Assembly (NCBI GenBank): GCA_003290165.1
Contig: QNQO01000524.1
Coordinates: forward strand, 496,001 to 560,000
Length of the DNA stretch: 64,000 bases
Reading direction: 5' to 3'
Source: Berberis thunbergii
Lineage: Eukaryota; Streptophyta; Magnoliopsida; Ranunculales; Berberidaceae
Positions 33,205 through 45,504 of this stretch are shown here, piece after piece (positions within the stretch are counted from its first letter, which is position 1; every line of letters begins with the position of its first letter). A model generated the notes under the pieces. That model worked only from the letters and a program-made list of their open reading frames with translations. It made no database searches and was not told the origin of the DNA. The translations under genes were made by a program, and so were the position numbers.

Positions 33205-36200
33205 TGTAACACCCCTACTTTTTCAATGACAATATATATTTGTTTCCATAAAATTCAATTGAAATTTGTATTTTAAAATCTTAATTCGTTTGACAAGTCA
33301 TATTTTTCGAAATTCAGTTACCTTTCTTACCTTCCGAATCTTGAGACGAGATTCCATTTAACATTTGTATCATAACACCCTTAAATTTTATAAAGATAAT
33401 TTACTTTATTTTTAATTAAATAAAATAGAGTTACATTTAATTGAATTGAAATTTCAAAATTCTAGGGTTTTAATTTTGTGAAGTTAAAGGGCGGATGCTC
33501 TCAGAATTTTAGTGGGGGCGAATAGCCACCCACACTATATAAAGAAAAACCCTTCCTTCTTTCTTCTATTGTGCGACAGGAAGAGTTGTTCTTCCTCATT
33601 TTTTTTCTTCAATGGTGGCGCTGGGAATGTTGGTGTTGTTTGGTCTGCTTGGTAGCAAGGAGGCAATCGAAGGAGGAGGAGGATCACCCCTTAGCAGCGC
33701 CATTTGCTAGCGGGAAAGGAGTTCGATAGGGGTCGTTGTCGATGGTGACTACTAGTCTGTGACGAAGCTCCCACCGCCCCAGATTCCTTCCCCTCTTGTT
33801 CCTTTCCTTCTCATCGTTGCGAGGTGGTGATGATTGGTGTGGGGGAAATCGCGAGGTTGAGAAGAAGTGGCGGATTGGTTGTTGGAGACTGTGCTTATTC
33901 TTTGAGAGATAATTGTGCATCGTAGGCAGAGTCCGTGAGGACACTTGCTTATTTGATTTCAGATGAGGATGTGCTTGGGAGGCCACATGTCGTGGTGATG
34001 GATGGAGAGACTGAATCAATGAGTTTTCTTTCACCAATTTCTTTACCTCTGACTCTTTTTGGGTCTTTGTTTAATTTTGCATGAGTGGGTGTCTTTTAAT
34101 TTTGAGTTGATGGGGTTTTGTTGGATTTGATAGAATGCTAGGTTTTTGCATGATGGGTGTTGATGTTTCTTCCGCTTGATTGTCTAGTTGCTTGCATTGT
34201 TTTGAGTTTGTAATTTGTGGCGATCTCTACTGTGGTGTGTGCTATTTTTTTTTGGGATTTGTGGATTTGGGGTTTAGTGGGTAGTGGAGTCTTTGAAGTT
34301 CGTTGAAATCTCTGTGTTGCTGGAAAAAAGACAAGTGATCATGAATGGATTTGGTATGGTAGCCAGGGTAGCATATGGTTTGGGTTTGTGTTTTACTGAT
34401 GAAAATCTCTAATGGATGAGCTGGTGAAATACAATTGAGGGAGTTTGTAACATGGATGGCTGTTATTGAAAACTGAGTGAGGGGATTAATCTTGTTTGAA
34501 AGGAGGGAATTTTAGTTTATTTTGGAGAGTCCAAATAGGTTTGTGAGTTCAATTAGAATGTTTCATAGTTTATGATATGGTAGGCTATATACCAGTTTTG
34601 AAGTCTGAGAGCAGCATGTTCGATTGAAAGGTTAGAAGTTAGACATAGTAGTTTAGCTCATATGCGGAGGGACCTAAGGGGATTAGTCTTGAAGATGAGT
34701 TTCTATTTGTAGTAGGTTTGTATGCCCTCTTCATCCCATTTTTTCATTTTGATGTTGGTTGGTAAGGTTGATCAATCATGGACCATTGTAAAGTATTGTG
34801 GCTGGTTAAGATGATCAAATGAGCGAGTACGAATTTGTAATGAAATCTGATTGAATCAGAGATATCAACAAGGTAGATTCTTAGATTGGAGGTTCCATTT
34901 TTTTGGGGTTTGAACTTACTGTCATGCTCATTTTATAGGTGTACATGGTTGAACTTGAGCCAAAACCCCTTTTGGGTGCTTAACCTAGGAGTTTGCCCCG
35001 AGTTGTCAAGACAAAAATAAGTTTAACAAGATTAGGATCTTCCAGATGAGGATTGTAAGATAAACAAATCAGTGTAGATAGTGTAGAAATAAAAGAAAAG
35101 ATTGATACAAACACATGTAAGGTATGCTAATGTATTATATTGTTAGATGTTCTCCTGAACTATTATCTTATGAAAAGTTGATTTTATATAGGGAAATGCA
35201 GAAATGCGGGACATTGATTTGGTCCATTGACCCAGGAACATACCTTAATTGAACCCTTAACCTTACCATCAGGAGTGGCTTTTGAATTTGAGTTATACTT
35301 TTTGGGGCTTATGTGGCTGGAAATCATTCATCAGGCAACAATATTGGGAAGTTTTATGATGCCTGGGGTTGGCTTGTTAGACTTGTTCATATCTGTTTAG
35401 TTTGCATGTAGTTTGTATGCATTCTGTTGCTTTGTAAATACGTAGCTAAGTGGAGTGATGCTATAAATATGAATACTTTATTGAATCATGTTGGAGTGGT
35501 GCTTACCATTTTCTTGTTTAAAAATTATCATTGTACATCCTAATCTATTATTTTTGCCAAGTCATCCTAATATATTGGTTAATATTTTAGTTATGAGGTT
35601 ATAGGATGGTGAGTGTGTGGCTCAGGTTGTTGCCAACACTGAATGTATGCATCTGAAATGATTACATTTCCCCAAAATAATGGGTGGATTGATTTACTTA
35701 TGAATGACAAAATGTCACTTGATCGCCATATTGTTATAGAGCATTATTAATGAATATGCTATGCTTCTCCAAGCGAATGGGTGGATTTACTTATGTATGA
35801 CAAAAATTCATTGTGAAGGAAATTCGAAATATCAAAAATAAATGATATTGGTAAACTTTGACTCCTGAAATTTTAATCACCTGGAATTGTATCACTTAGA
35901 ATTACCACACCTTTTTTGTTTATTATTTTCCCTCTCTTACTAGAGAAACTAAATGACCAGTGGACCGTCTTGCGGAGTTGGAGCGCCTATTTCCTACTAG
36001 AGAAACTAAAATAACATTTGGGTTAGTCTTGCAGAAATGAAGTGAATTTGTATGCCTAAAATAGGCTTTGATATTTATCCGTCAAAAATGTGACGTGACT
36101 TTATGCACATTAATAACCCAAGAGTGGCTTTTGTTACACATATCGTTAGGAGTATCCGGTGATGCATGCATGTATGTGATGTGTCCTCACTTGGGCATGG

Positions 36201-36932
36201 ATGATGGAGAAGTCCTCCTTTATATGAGAGAGACATACGTGCATGTATGTTCAGCACAGAGGTGGTGCGAATGTAGTATCGTCTACGTGATCAATCCATT
36301 AAAAGATGAACCAAATTCAAAAAAAATGAATAAATTACATTTACATTGTTTTAACCCTTTTCATGCAGGATGACAAGTCCACTAATGTTTCTGCAGGTCA
36401 GACTTGCCATAGTCAACTTCTACAGTGTAAGTACAAGTAAGTGCATATTTACTTAATAGGATGATGACATGATTGCCTCGTTGAGGAACTAAATTCTGTG
36501 AATTGTGTTTTTCTTGCATGACACATTTTCCTCGTTGAGGAACTACCTATTGGTGTGATGGTTTGTTGTTTGTGTGTTAGTTTGATGTTATCGTGTGCAA
36601 ATTTATTGATTTTGGGAGGAAGATTTACTTACACCAGCTTTATTGCTGACCCAAGTGAGTTTTTGCTTCTTGGGTACATTCCTTTGGGAATGTACCCGAT
36701 TAGCCTTTCAGATTTAGAGACTTTTGAGCAGCGTTTCTGGAGTTCCAACGTCAAAATTTCCTGGTTAGAATTTATTATAAATTTTAGTTTGTTTCTATTT
36801 TCTAAACTATGTTTTAGTCGTTGTTGCTAAATGTGTCTACTGATTATTAAATTTCATGTCTCGAGTTTTGGGGAAACGGATAATCCTACGTGGATTTTGG
36901 GATTTTCATTTTTTTTAAATCGGGGTGTGACA
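33205..36932 (+). mobile_element. Probable solo LTR, 3.7 kb, large-LTR gypsy type
   Basis: It begins TGTAACACCCC and ends GGGGTGTGACA, so it has TG...CA ends within short inverted termini. An exact 5-bp duplication GATAT flanks it (33200-33204, 36933-36937). Length and ends resemble the long LTRs of Del/Tekay-type chromoviruses. A TATA box TATATAAAG (33536-33544) followed by a CT-rich leader marks a plausible promoter on the plus strand. No gag or pol is inside and no second LTR copy is present, hence a solo LTR formed by LTR-LTR recombination. Frames inside it are not recognised. Confidence 0.7.
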
Positions 36933-36937
36933 GATAT

Positions 36938-38185
36938 TTAGTTATTTTATGTCCCTACTTTAGCCTTTGTGAAGGCTAAACCATAAATAAACAAAAACCA
37001 GAATGTATATAAATATTTCAATGTGCGCAAAAATTTGTCATAGATATCACACTCTCATATTATTATGTACATCAAACTTCAAACTTTACTAAAAAGAGAA
37101 TATTTCACTAGTCTTATAACCTGACTATTTTCAAAAATTGGTTATAGCTTTAGTACTTATCTGCCATTATCCACCATGACCTTAGTCAATACATATATGC
37201 AATGGCAGACCATCAACTTCACAAGAACCATCAATAGATAGTCTTGTAGCAACTTCAACATCCTTTATTCTTATTACATAAACATCATGATAGCAAGGAG
37301 ATGCGGTTGGATCGAATTCCAAGTGGTAAGGTTGAGGTGGATGTACATTTACTATTGAAGGTGTGGTTGCATCTAACCTTAACGACACATGTGTATTAAA
37401 TCTTGAAGACTCTAAGTCTAATCTTATGAAGTTATCATTCCCATTATGGATGTTTTGAAGTATGGTATTAATTTGAGATTGATCACATATTCGCGCCAAA
37501 GCCTTGTGTACAACACCTAGCTGGGAGACTATATGATGACGAACAATACTTTCATGTGTCTATGGTCCCCTAAGTACGCATGTCCTAAATACTCGATGGA
37601 TCACTTCTTCTAGAAGCTCAAGCGACTATCGATCGATTAGTTCCTCGCGAGCTTTTATATGAATGACATTCTCAATAAATATCAAATTATCCCATGGACC
37701 CATGATAATAAAAAGGTAATATATAAAATGATTAGCACAATTTCCTAGGAAATAAGGTCACACTACTAAAGTATAACATCCCCAAGCTCTTATATCAAAA
37801 TGGTAATACCCCATAATTCAAAACATATATATAGTGTATAGGTATCATTGGCAAAACATACTTTATCATGACGACCAGTTGTCGGAAGTCGGAACAACCA
37901 CTCATGAGACAATACCTAGATTGTATTATTATATACATTTAATAAATCCATAGATGGTAACCATTAGATATTGGGTCAACCACGAGGTTCATAATATCAA
38001 AACAATTGATTAGTCCATCATAACATTGACATTATCTATTACTATTAGGGTACAAGTCACTAGATTTTAATGAGCAAAACATTGCTTCAAGATATTACTA
38101 TTATATGTTCACATTTGATTAATGAAAAACAAATATCTAATGTCAAACATTGGTCTAATCACAATTTTAAATTACATGACACAAA
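36938..38185. other. Non-coding flank with one unrecognised minus-strand ORF
   Basis: A 105-codon frame at 37499-37182 (minus) has a protein-like composition, but I do not recognise it and see no flanking exons. The rest is AT-rich. The pararetrovirus begins at the right end. Confidence 0.35.
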
Positions 38186-38214
38186 ATAATTATTTAACCA
38201 CTGGTGAACAACAA
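38186..38214 (+). repeat. 29-bp terminal direct repeat, left copy
   Basis: Identical to 45261-45289. It marks where the circular viral genome is opened, within the coat-protein frame. Sequences outside the repeat differ on the two sides. Confidence 0.9.
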
Positions 38215-39170
38215 GCTGTAAAAGTTGACCATAACAGTTTTCCAATTAAGGCTGAAGGAGGCTTTGATATCCCTGACTCTGTCTATTCTTTAATTTTCTG
38301 TATTTTGAAGCATTTCATTGGCAACCCTAGTGAATTTCAAAATAAGTCTAAAGATTTGCTAATGATTCATAAATGTCCAACCTTGAGTCATTTCAGATGG
38401 TATAAGGATATCTTCCTAAAAAAGGTTATGCTTCAAGCTGAAGCCAATAACCCCTTCTGGAAGAGAAAGTTCATTTCTAGTCTGCCAGCAAACTTTGCTG
38501 AAACCGTTAGGAGTAAATTACAATAAATCTACCAAGAAGACATCCCTTACGATCGTCTTATTTTTGGAGATTTAATTGCTTTCATTAATAAATGTGCATT
38601 ACAAATTTGTAATGATTTAAGATTAAAATCTCAACTCAAGAAACAACATATCAATGGTCCTAAAGAATTAGGAGATTTCTGTCAGCAATATGGATATGAA
38701 GATTTTAAGATTCCAAATCAAAAATCATCTCAATCCAAATTACATTACAGATCTCATCCTGCTCACCAGTAAAAGTCTAAAAAGCCTTATGGGCCTAAAC
38801 AACCCAAAGACCTTAGCAAGTACTATAGCAAGTCCAAGAGGCATGGGACTCATAAACCCAAGCCCAAACAGTTTAAGAAACATAATGAGTATAGTCCAAC
38901 ATCTAAGCCTGTTTACTTTAAATGTGGACACCCAAGCCATTATGCTAAAAACTATAGGACAACCCAAAAAATACAAGCTCTTCGGGCCCCTGAAGATATC
39001 AAACAAATGTTTTTACAAGTTCTGATGGATTCAGAAGCTGAATCTTCAGATGAAGAATTTCAAATATTTAATTTGAACCATTCTTCTGATTCTGACATTT
39101 CTGATAATTCTGATCAATGTGCAGAAGCTTGTAACTGCAATACCATCAATATGTTATCAACAACCAAATA
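38186..39170 (+). pseudogene. Caulimovirid coat-protein C-terminal part and zinc knuckle (decayed)
   Basis: The frame is open to a stop at 38524-38526 and continues in the same style to about 38770, where another stop lies. A basic KPKK-like stretch follows. The CCHC knuckle at about 38915-38960 reads YFKCGHPSHYAKNY, so two expected cysteines are replaced. An acidic Ser/Asp-rich tail ends near 39168. The frame changes at least once. Confidence 0.75.
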
Positions 39171-39549
39171 ATCTAGCATTCTTTTAGACTTTGTTGATAA
39201 AATTGATAATCCCAAGCTTAAGACTGAATATCTTCAGCATATCAAGTCTTCCATAAATAAATAAAAAACCCCAGAAATCATCAATCCTTTCTATAACCAC
39301 ATAAATTATTGATAGATTCAAAAGATCTTCTCAATCTTCCAGTACGGCCAATCTTTCTGACCTCCAATATGAAGTTAACAATATCAAAAAAGAAATTGTT
39401 ATGCTTAAACAAAATCAAATTCATCTTGATCTACGTATGCAAAATACGAGACGTCTGTCATTCCACAAGTTGCCTCTTCTTCTGAACCTCCTCATCAGAC
39501 AGAAGAACCACCCCTTTTTCTTAATACAATAAACAGAGCGAAACATCAG

Positions 39550-40018
39550 AAATGATATGTTGCCGTTGAGTTGGTAATTAACAAATAATTAATTATCCCA
39601 ACAATTGCACTTGTTGATTCTGGTGTTGATTTGAATTGCGTAGCTGAAGGATTAATTCCTATTAAGTACTTTCAAATCACCAAACAAAAGCTTTATACCA
39701 CTAACAATTCACAACTACAAATACATTACAAGTTGACTAATGCTCACATTTGTAAAAACAAAGTTTGCATTAAACAAGATTTTTTTATTTGTAAAAAATA
39801 TGGTTCAAAAACTGATTCTTGGAACTCCGTTTTTCTCAGCCATAACCCCTTTTTCAGTTTCAAAAGATGGATTAAAAACCCAGATTTTAGGAACTAATGT
39901 TGAATTTGCTTTTTTGTTCAAGCCAGAAATTATTGAAATAAATCACATCCAAAATTATGTTTGTTTCCTTAATTTCATTTCTCAAAAACAACAACACTTA
40001 CAATCCTTAAAAACTTAA
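39550..40018 (+). pseudogene. Caulimovirid aspartic protease (decayed)
   Basis: A DSG catalytic triad is visible near 39615 with the usual hydrophobic residues before it. A frame shift around 39800-39890 splits the domain: the frames 39631-39897 and 39740-40018 overlap and each carries part of it. Confidence 0.7.
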
Positions 40019-40129
40019 ATTGCGTATAAACGCATTGACAATCAAGTTCATGATCCTAAACTCCAGACTCAAATCGTTCAATATCATGAACATTTGAAAA
40101 AAGAGTTCTGTGCTGATCTCCTCATTGCT

Positions 40130-41465
40130 TTCTGGCATCGTAAGAGACACGTTGTTCATCTTCCTTTCTTGAAAGCAAGATTCCCACTAAAGCTAGGCAT
40201 ATTCAAATGAATACAGAGCTAATGGAATATTGCAAACAAGAAATACAACAGTTGTTGGATAAGAATATCATCCGCCATTCTAAGTCTCCTTGGAGTTGTT
40301 CTGCTTTCTATGTTAAAAAAGTCGCAGAACTTGAACGCGGAAGTCCTCGCTTAGTCATCAATACAAGCCTCTCAATCAGATCCTTCAATAGATTGGATAC
40401 CCAACAAGAGAGATCTTCTTAAGAGATTACACTTAGCTTGTGTTTTCTCTAAATTTGATCTGAAATCTAGATTCTGGAAAATTTAGATTCATCCTTTCGA
40501 TAGATACAAGACAACTTTTAATGTTCCCTTTGGCCATTACGAATGGAATGTAATGCCCTTTGGTCTCAAAAATGCTCCTAGTGAGTTTCAAAACATCATG
40601 AATGAGATCATTTCACCTTTCTCCTCATTCACAATCGTGTATATCAATGATATATTTGTTTTCTCTGAGTCTATTGCAGCCCATTGGAAACACTTGTATC
40701 AATTTGAAAAATGCATCAAAGAGAATGGTTTGGTTTTATCCCCTACCAAAATCAATCTATTTCAAACAAATGTTAGATTTTAGGCCACAAGATTTTTCAT
40801 GGGACACTTACTCCCATTTCAAGAGCAATTGAATTTGCAGACAAGTTTCCTGATGAAATTCGGGACAAAACCCAATTACAAAGATTTTTAGGATTTTTAA
40901 ATTATGTTGCTGATTTTTACAAAGGCCTCCGAATTTTACTTAAATCACTGTTTGCAAGGCTTTAGAAGAATCTTGGCCCATGGACTACAGTCCATACTCA
41001 AGTTGTTCATCAAGTCAAAGCTAAAGTCAAGAGTCTTTTTTGTTTAGGAATTTCTGATCCCAAGGCTTTCAATATTGTAGAAACAGATGCATCTAACCAA
41101 GGGTACGGTGGTATTCTTAAACAACGTCTTCCTGGTTCTTCCACAATCCAATTGGGCTGATACCATTCTGGTATCTGGAACTCTATTCAAATCAATTACT
41201 CAACAGTCAAAAAAAGAAATTCTATCAATTGTTTTGTGCATCATGAAATTTCAAGATGATCTTACAAATCAAAATTTTCTTTTACGCGTTGATTGCAAAT
41301 CTGCCAAAGAGATTTTAACAAAAGATATGTTTTAAATTTCGTGTCCAAACATATTTTCGCCAGGTGGCAAGGTTTTTTATCTGCATTCGATTTTGATATT
41401 GAATTTATAAAAAGAGAAGATAACTCTCTAGCTGACTTCCTCACTAGAGAATTCATCCAAAAATG
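40130..41465 (+). pseudogene. Caulimovirid reverse transcriptase and RNase H (decayed)
   Basis: RT begins around 40130 and is clear in 40207-40783, with MPFGLKNAPSEFQN. The Y-x-D-D site reads YIND near 40640, so one catalytic aspartate is lost. RNase H is recognisable at about 41070-41460, starting with a VETDAS stretch and ending near DFLTREF. At least four stops or frameshifts separate the pieces. Confidence 0.85.
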
Positions 41466-42670
41466 AGTTCGCAGAGCTCATCCTCTTCGCAAGTTCCCCC
41501 TGCAAAACCCCAATCAAAAGCTCAATATGTTATGCAGCCTTTTGCTACATAGCACAAGCCTCCTCTTTCTTATGCTTTTTCATTATCCAATCCTTATCAG
41601 CCCCTCCAAAAAGCTGATTCAAGCCCTTCAATGACTTCGTTCCTGAAGATACAAGCACCTAACCAAAACCCTTATGTTACCAAGTCATGTGTCGAGCCTC
41701 TGTTTATGCTCGAACCATGTTTATTTTCTCTTTCCAAGGATCCTCAAGCGATCGCAAGACATGTTTTCACTCCCAAGGCACTGTTTGAACAATCAGACAG
41801 TCTCAAGACTCAGTAATTTTATGAATTCATTTTAGTGGCCACCGATTCAGTGGTGATCACTCACAATAGAAAGAAATCTTCTCCAGAAAAGATTTATCAT
41901 TCCAAGTGTCAGATTTTTAAGATTATGTCAGAAACAGATTGGAAGTAGCATCCGCTCTACCACAAGAAGTTCTCTGTCAATTATCTTCCTCAATATTTTA
42001 ATTATGCAGACTACAAGCAAGCCTAGTCTAGAGCATTCATTGTTCCCTCTCAGAACTGCTCTCATTCTTGATTTTTCTTTTTCTGCAAAAAGTTCAAGCA
42101 AGCTTCAATCCCTCTTTGGTTCCAACACACATGGTGGAATCACTTTGGAGCTCAAGATGGTATCCTTCCACCTCCGGTGAACGAAGGATGGCAAATTTTC
42201 AAGACTAAGTTCAATCCGCCAACACCTGTCTCTCAACAAGTTTTGTTTTTATGATTTTTTTTATCAAGTTCAATCTTACTTGGATTTGCTACTAGGATTT
42301 CTCCGTTTCAGCTCTTACAAGTATCAATCAGTCGATTCAACCTCCTTTATGGTTTTGTCGAAGATTCAAGATCAAGTGGTGACCAACTTTTGACCACAGT
42401 CATGCAACCAAAGATGGAGTTCTTAGATTTTTCTTTGGACAAGTGTCTCCAGTTCAATCTATGGTCAACTCTGTTAAGATCCCTTCTCAAGCAAAGCTTC
42501 TTAAACAACATGTTAAGAAGCAATTACAAAACAAGCCTACAAAAGCCCAGCTCATGGAAACTCTGTCCAAGATTGCATCAGAAGATTCTGACGAAGACGA
42601 TGATGCTACAGAATCCAGTAGGCCAAGTAATGAAGACGACTGCTTTGGCCTCTTTTCGCCATTTGCATAA
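41463..42670 (+). pseudogene. Second ORF of the endogenous caulimovirid, unknown function (decayed)
   Basis: It starts with an ATG at 41463-41465, overlapping the end of the RNase H frame, and has a Ser/Gln/Pro-rich N-terminus. Further pieces in shifting frames carry aromatic-rich blocks (about 41930-42230), then an acidic Asp/Glu run near 42590-42650. Florendoviruses have an ORF2 of unknown role at this place. Several stops interrupt it. Confidence 0.55.
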
Positions 42671-42960
42671 GTCTGACCCTACAATCATAATGGTGTTCCT
42701 CCATTATTACAAGCATCTACCAGCTTCGCTAGCAAACAGGATTGCTTTCGGCCAAGATATCCGACATCATCCTCTTTTCTTTTTTCAAAAGCAAGCTCGT
42801 GTTCCAATAGTAACCACTCAAGTCAAAAGTGTACAGTTGAAACATCCCTCAACAGTACCTCCACTTTCTTTTCGCATCAAGACAATCAAAAGGATAAGGA
42901 TCCACCTCATCCTCCACTCAAGTCTTCGAGGAGTCTTATCTCTTTTCTTGTCTATTAGCC

Positions 42961-42969
42961 TATAAATAA
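42961..42969 (+). promoter_or_regulatory. TATA box of the viral pregenomic promoter (putative)
   Basis: CTATAAATA lies after the second ORF and about 435 bp before the tRNA primer-binding site, which is where a caulimovirid pregenomic promoter is expected. The leader 42970-43583 holds no long ORF and has polyadenylation-like AATAAA-rich stretches. Confidence 0.5.
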
Positions 42970-43395
42970 ATATGTACGTCTGCAGAGTCAGGCAGACAAA
43001 ATTAGCACCCATCTCTTGATGTAAACCTTAAAAGCTTTCCTTCTATACTTCCACTGTAATCCTTCATTATCTATTTATGTCAGTATTTTATCTTCTATTT
43101 TATAAAAGCATATTTATTCTTTATTTAGATTTTAAAACTTATTCTTAAAAACATGGTCTAAGAAGATCTTACAGTTAAACTCTAAGTGTAAACCAGAAAA
43201 CTGGCTTGAAGTTTTATCAATCTATAAAACAGATTAAAGAATAATCTTTAAAATGTTTATCTTGTGTTTAGTATACATTTATTTGTGTATTCTACTGTTG
43301 CTGCATGTTCTATTCTCTCCTATTTTTCTTCATCTATTATAGACTGTAGATTTTGTGTTACTTACAGCTTAAACCTAGTAGTCCTGGGTAGAAAT

Positions 43396-43410
43396 TGGTA
43401 TCAGAGTCAT
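43396..43410 (+). promoter_or_regulatory. Methionine tRNA primer-binding site of the caulimovirid
   Basis: TGGTATCAGAGTCAT matches the initiator tRNA-Met primer site (TGGTATCAGAGC-type) that defines position 1 of caulimovirid genomes, apart from a change at the 3' side. It lies upstream of the movement-protein region, the natural gene order. Confidence 0.9.
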
Positions 43411-43583
43411 CTTCTTTTTCTCCGGGGAAAATAGTAGTGAGTCCAAGGTAATGTTGGTCAGCCGTTGATAACGTTGGTTAGCCTTAGGATATGTTGGTCA
43501 GCCGTAGAGACTCCCAGGTTAGTCGCCAAGTTAAGCGCAGTTGAGCGGAGTTAGGTGGTCCCATATCAGGTGGTCCGAGTACA

Positions 43584-44402
43584 GTGTTCCTACCTTATCC
43601 TCTGAGATTCAAGAAAATGTCTTTGTTTTCAAAATTTACTCGTTTTTCTAGTTCTAGGTCAAGTAACCCCAATTTACAAAATAGAATGGAATGCAGAATT
43701 CTAGAAGTTGAAAAGAATTTACAAAAATGGTCCATACCAGAAGTCCCTTACAAGAAAATTTATGAAGTTTCTCAATCCTTGTTTTCTCAAAAATTTGAAG
43801 ATCTCATAGACATTGTCGAAAATACGGTGCCTTTGAATGGATCTTTAGAATCCAAACAATTGTTTTCCAATCAAACACTTGATTATTTGCAAAGTCAAGG
43901 ATACAAGTATGTCCATATATGATTGATCCAAATAGGACTCAAACTTCTTACAAGAACAGGGTTAGATACATGTGCACTGATCGCTCTTCGCAATTGCAGA
44001 CACAATAGGTTTCATGATTCTCTGCTTGGAATTGCATAATCAACCTTGGCCATGGGTCCAGTCTATTTCGACTGTTACCCCAATTTCTCAGTGTCTCTCA
44101 AGGATCCAAATATCCTTGAAACCATAACTCTCAATCTTCAGACCTCTGGTTTTGATATGCTAAAAGGATCTGAACCTCTCGCTCTTATTTACAAGATCAC
44201 TTTCAAGGCCATGAAGACTCAATTAAGCCCAAAAGCTTTGATGGAGTTCGATAAAGGATATACCATCCTGTTCCAGACCAATAAGGAAAAAACTAGTGTA
44301 TTGTTATTAGAACAATACACTGGAATCAAGTCACCCTTCCTGAAACATGGCAGGTTCAACTTGCTCCTAGAAAACCTCATTCTAGTCAGCTTAATCAAGT
44401 GG
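43584..44402 (+). pseudogene. Caulimovirid movement protein (30K type, decayed)
   Basis: Frame pieces 43584-43922 and 44046-44402, with a broken segment between them, together cover a 30K-type movement protein that in the virus opens plasmodesmata. It lies directly after the primer-binding leader, as in florendo- and petuviruses. Stops near 43920 and 44037 and a frame change make it non-functional. Confidence 0.75.
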
Positions 44403-45260
44403 TAACTCTACCTGATGGAACGGTTGAGTTACAATTCTCTGAAGCTAGAATTACTAGACTTCATCCCCAAGATTTTCAATCAGGACGTAAATCTGAAGCA
44501 TCATTCAGAACTGTTCCCTCTTGTCTTCCTAGAACACCTACACCAGATGTTCTTCCCCATCTTGATCTCACGAACATTAGGACAAATCTTCAATATCCGC
44601 AGATCCCTCAACCTGTCTACAATCCTCCTGAACAAGAAAATGAAAATCAATCACCAACACAATCTGAAATGAATTTTCCTCCCCAATTGAATGTTTTGTT
44701 TGTTCCGTTTGAATTAAACAAAGAACATATAAAACAAGAATTTATGAAAGAAATAAATAAGCAAAAACGTCAACTATTTTATGCTCAAACAACTGATTCT
44801 CAAATAACAGATTTAGGAAAGCAGTTTTATGAATGTTGTGAATAAATGAAAGAAAATTTACCATTCTTTGATTGGTATTTTAACATCCATATTCAAAACA
44901 TTAATGTCATCAAAACTGATTCTAAAATTTGGCGCACTTATGAGAATCAAAATAAAGAATCAATTATGCCCCCTCTTGAAGAAATTCAATTCTCAATTTT
45001 GGGACATGATTTAATTGCCTCACCTTTTAAAGATCCAGCAACGGATAATACATTTAAAGGATTAGGTAAAATCATCGAACAAAATAACTACATGTAACCT
45101 CTATACTTGGAATATAGATGGTTTAACTGAAGAGAACATCATTGAGTTAACCCAAGAAATGGTCATGATGGCATCTGCCCATCGCAGCGAAAATAAGAAT
45201 GATAGAACCATTGCATCTATCATTATCGCTAGATTTCTGGCTTACTCAAAGGATAGTGAG
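44399..45260 (+). pseudogene. Linker and N-terminal coat-protein region of the caulimovirid (decayed)
   Basis: Frame 44399-44845 is Pro/Gln/Asn-rich like the linker between movement and coat domains. It is followed by 44846-45097 and a further broken stretch to the right repeat. The rest of the coat region is at the left end of the integrated copy (38186 onward), which demonstrates the permutation. Confidence 0.65.
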
Positions 45261-45289
45261 ATAATTATTTAACCACTGGTGAACAACAA
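45261..45289 (+). repeat. 29-bp terminal direct repeat, right copy
   Basis: Identical to 38186-38214, closing one genome length. Beyond it the sequence no longer matches the viral side. Confidence 0.9.
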
Positions 45290-45304
45290 AAGTCACAAAA
45301 TTAA

Positions 45305-45495
45305 GGGAAATGCTACACAGCCCGTTCGGTGGCCTTTTTTGACAGCCTTGGGGGGCGAAAATACAATTTTGCCCCCCCCCCCCCCTCTTTAAAACACTTT
45401 TTTGAGAAGTTGGTTAAAAAGGGGGACAAAATTATATTTTCGCCCCCCCAAGGCTGTCAAAAAAGGCCATAAGAGCGGGCTGCCTAGAATTAGTG
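45305..45495. mobile_element. Mutator-like foldback MITE, 191 bp
   Basis: The arms GACAGCCTTGGGGGGCGAAAAT and its inverted partner pair over about 60 bp around a C-rich loop. A 9-bp duplication CAAAATTAA flanks it (45296-45304, 45496-45504), the Mutator length. It sits 15 bp beyond the end of the viral repeat. Confidence 0.85.
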
Positions 45496-45504
45496 CAAAA
45501 TTAA

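Larger units (their letters stand above)
38186..45260 (+). mobile_element. Endogenous caulimovirid (florendovirus-like), one permuted genome length, decayed
   Basis: About 7.08 kb with the full set of plant pararetrovirus parts in circularly permuted order. The order is coat-protein part, zinc-knuckle region, protease, RT, RNase H, a second ORF, promoter/leader, primer-binding site, movement protein, then the other part of the coat region. The same 29 bp (ATAATTATTTAACC...) lies at both ends (38186-38214 and 45261-45289), inside the coat-protein region. Size and content fit an entire genome integrated once. Many stops and frameshifts in all ORFs make it an old non-functional copy. Gene content (one long polyprotein plus a second ORF) suggests Florendovirus rather than Petuvirus; that is inference. 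Confidence 0.88.

Noticed and set aside
33684..34037. Minus-strand ORF of 117 codons inside the solo LTR
   Set aside because: Composition bias of an LTR leader; no domain and no conserved neighbours.
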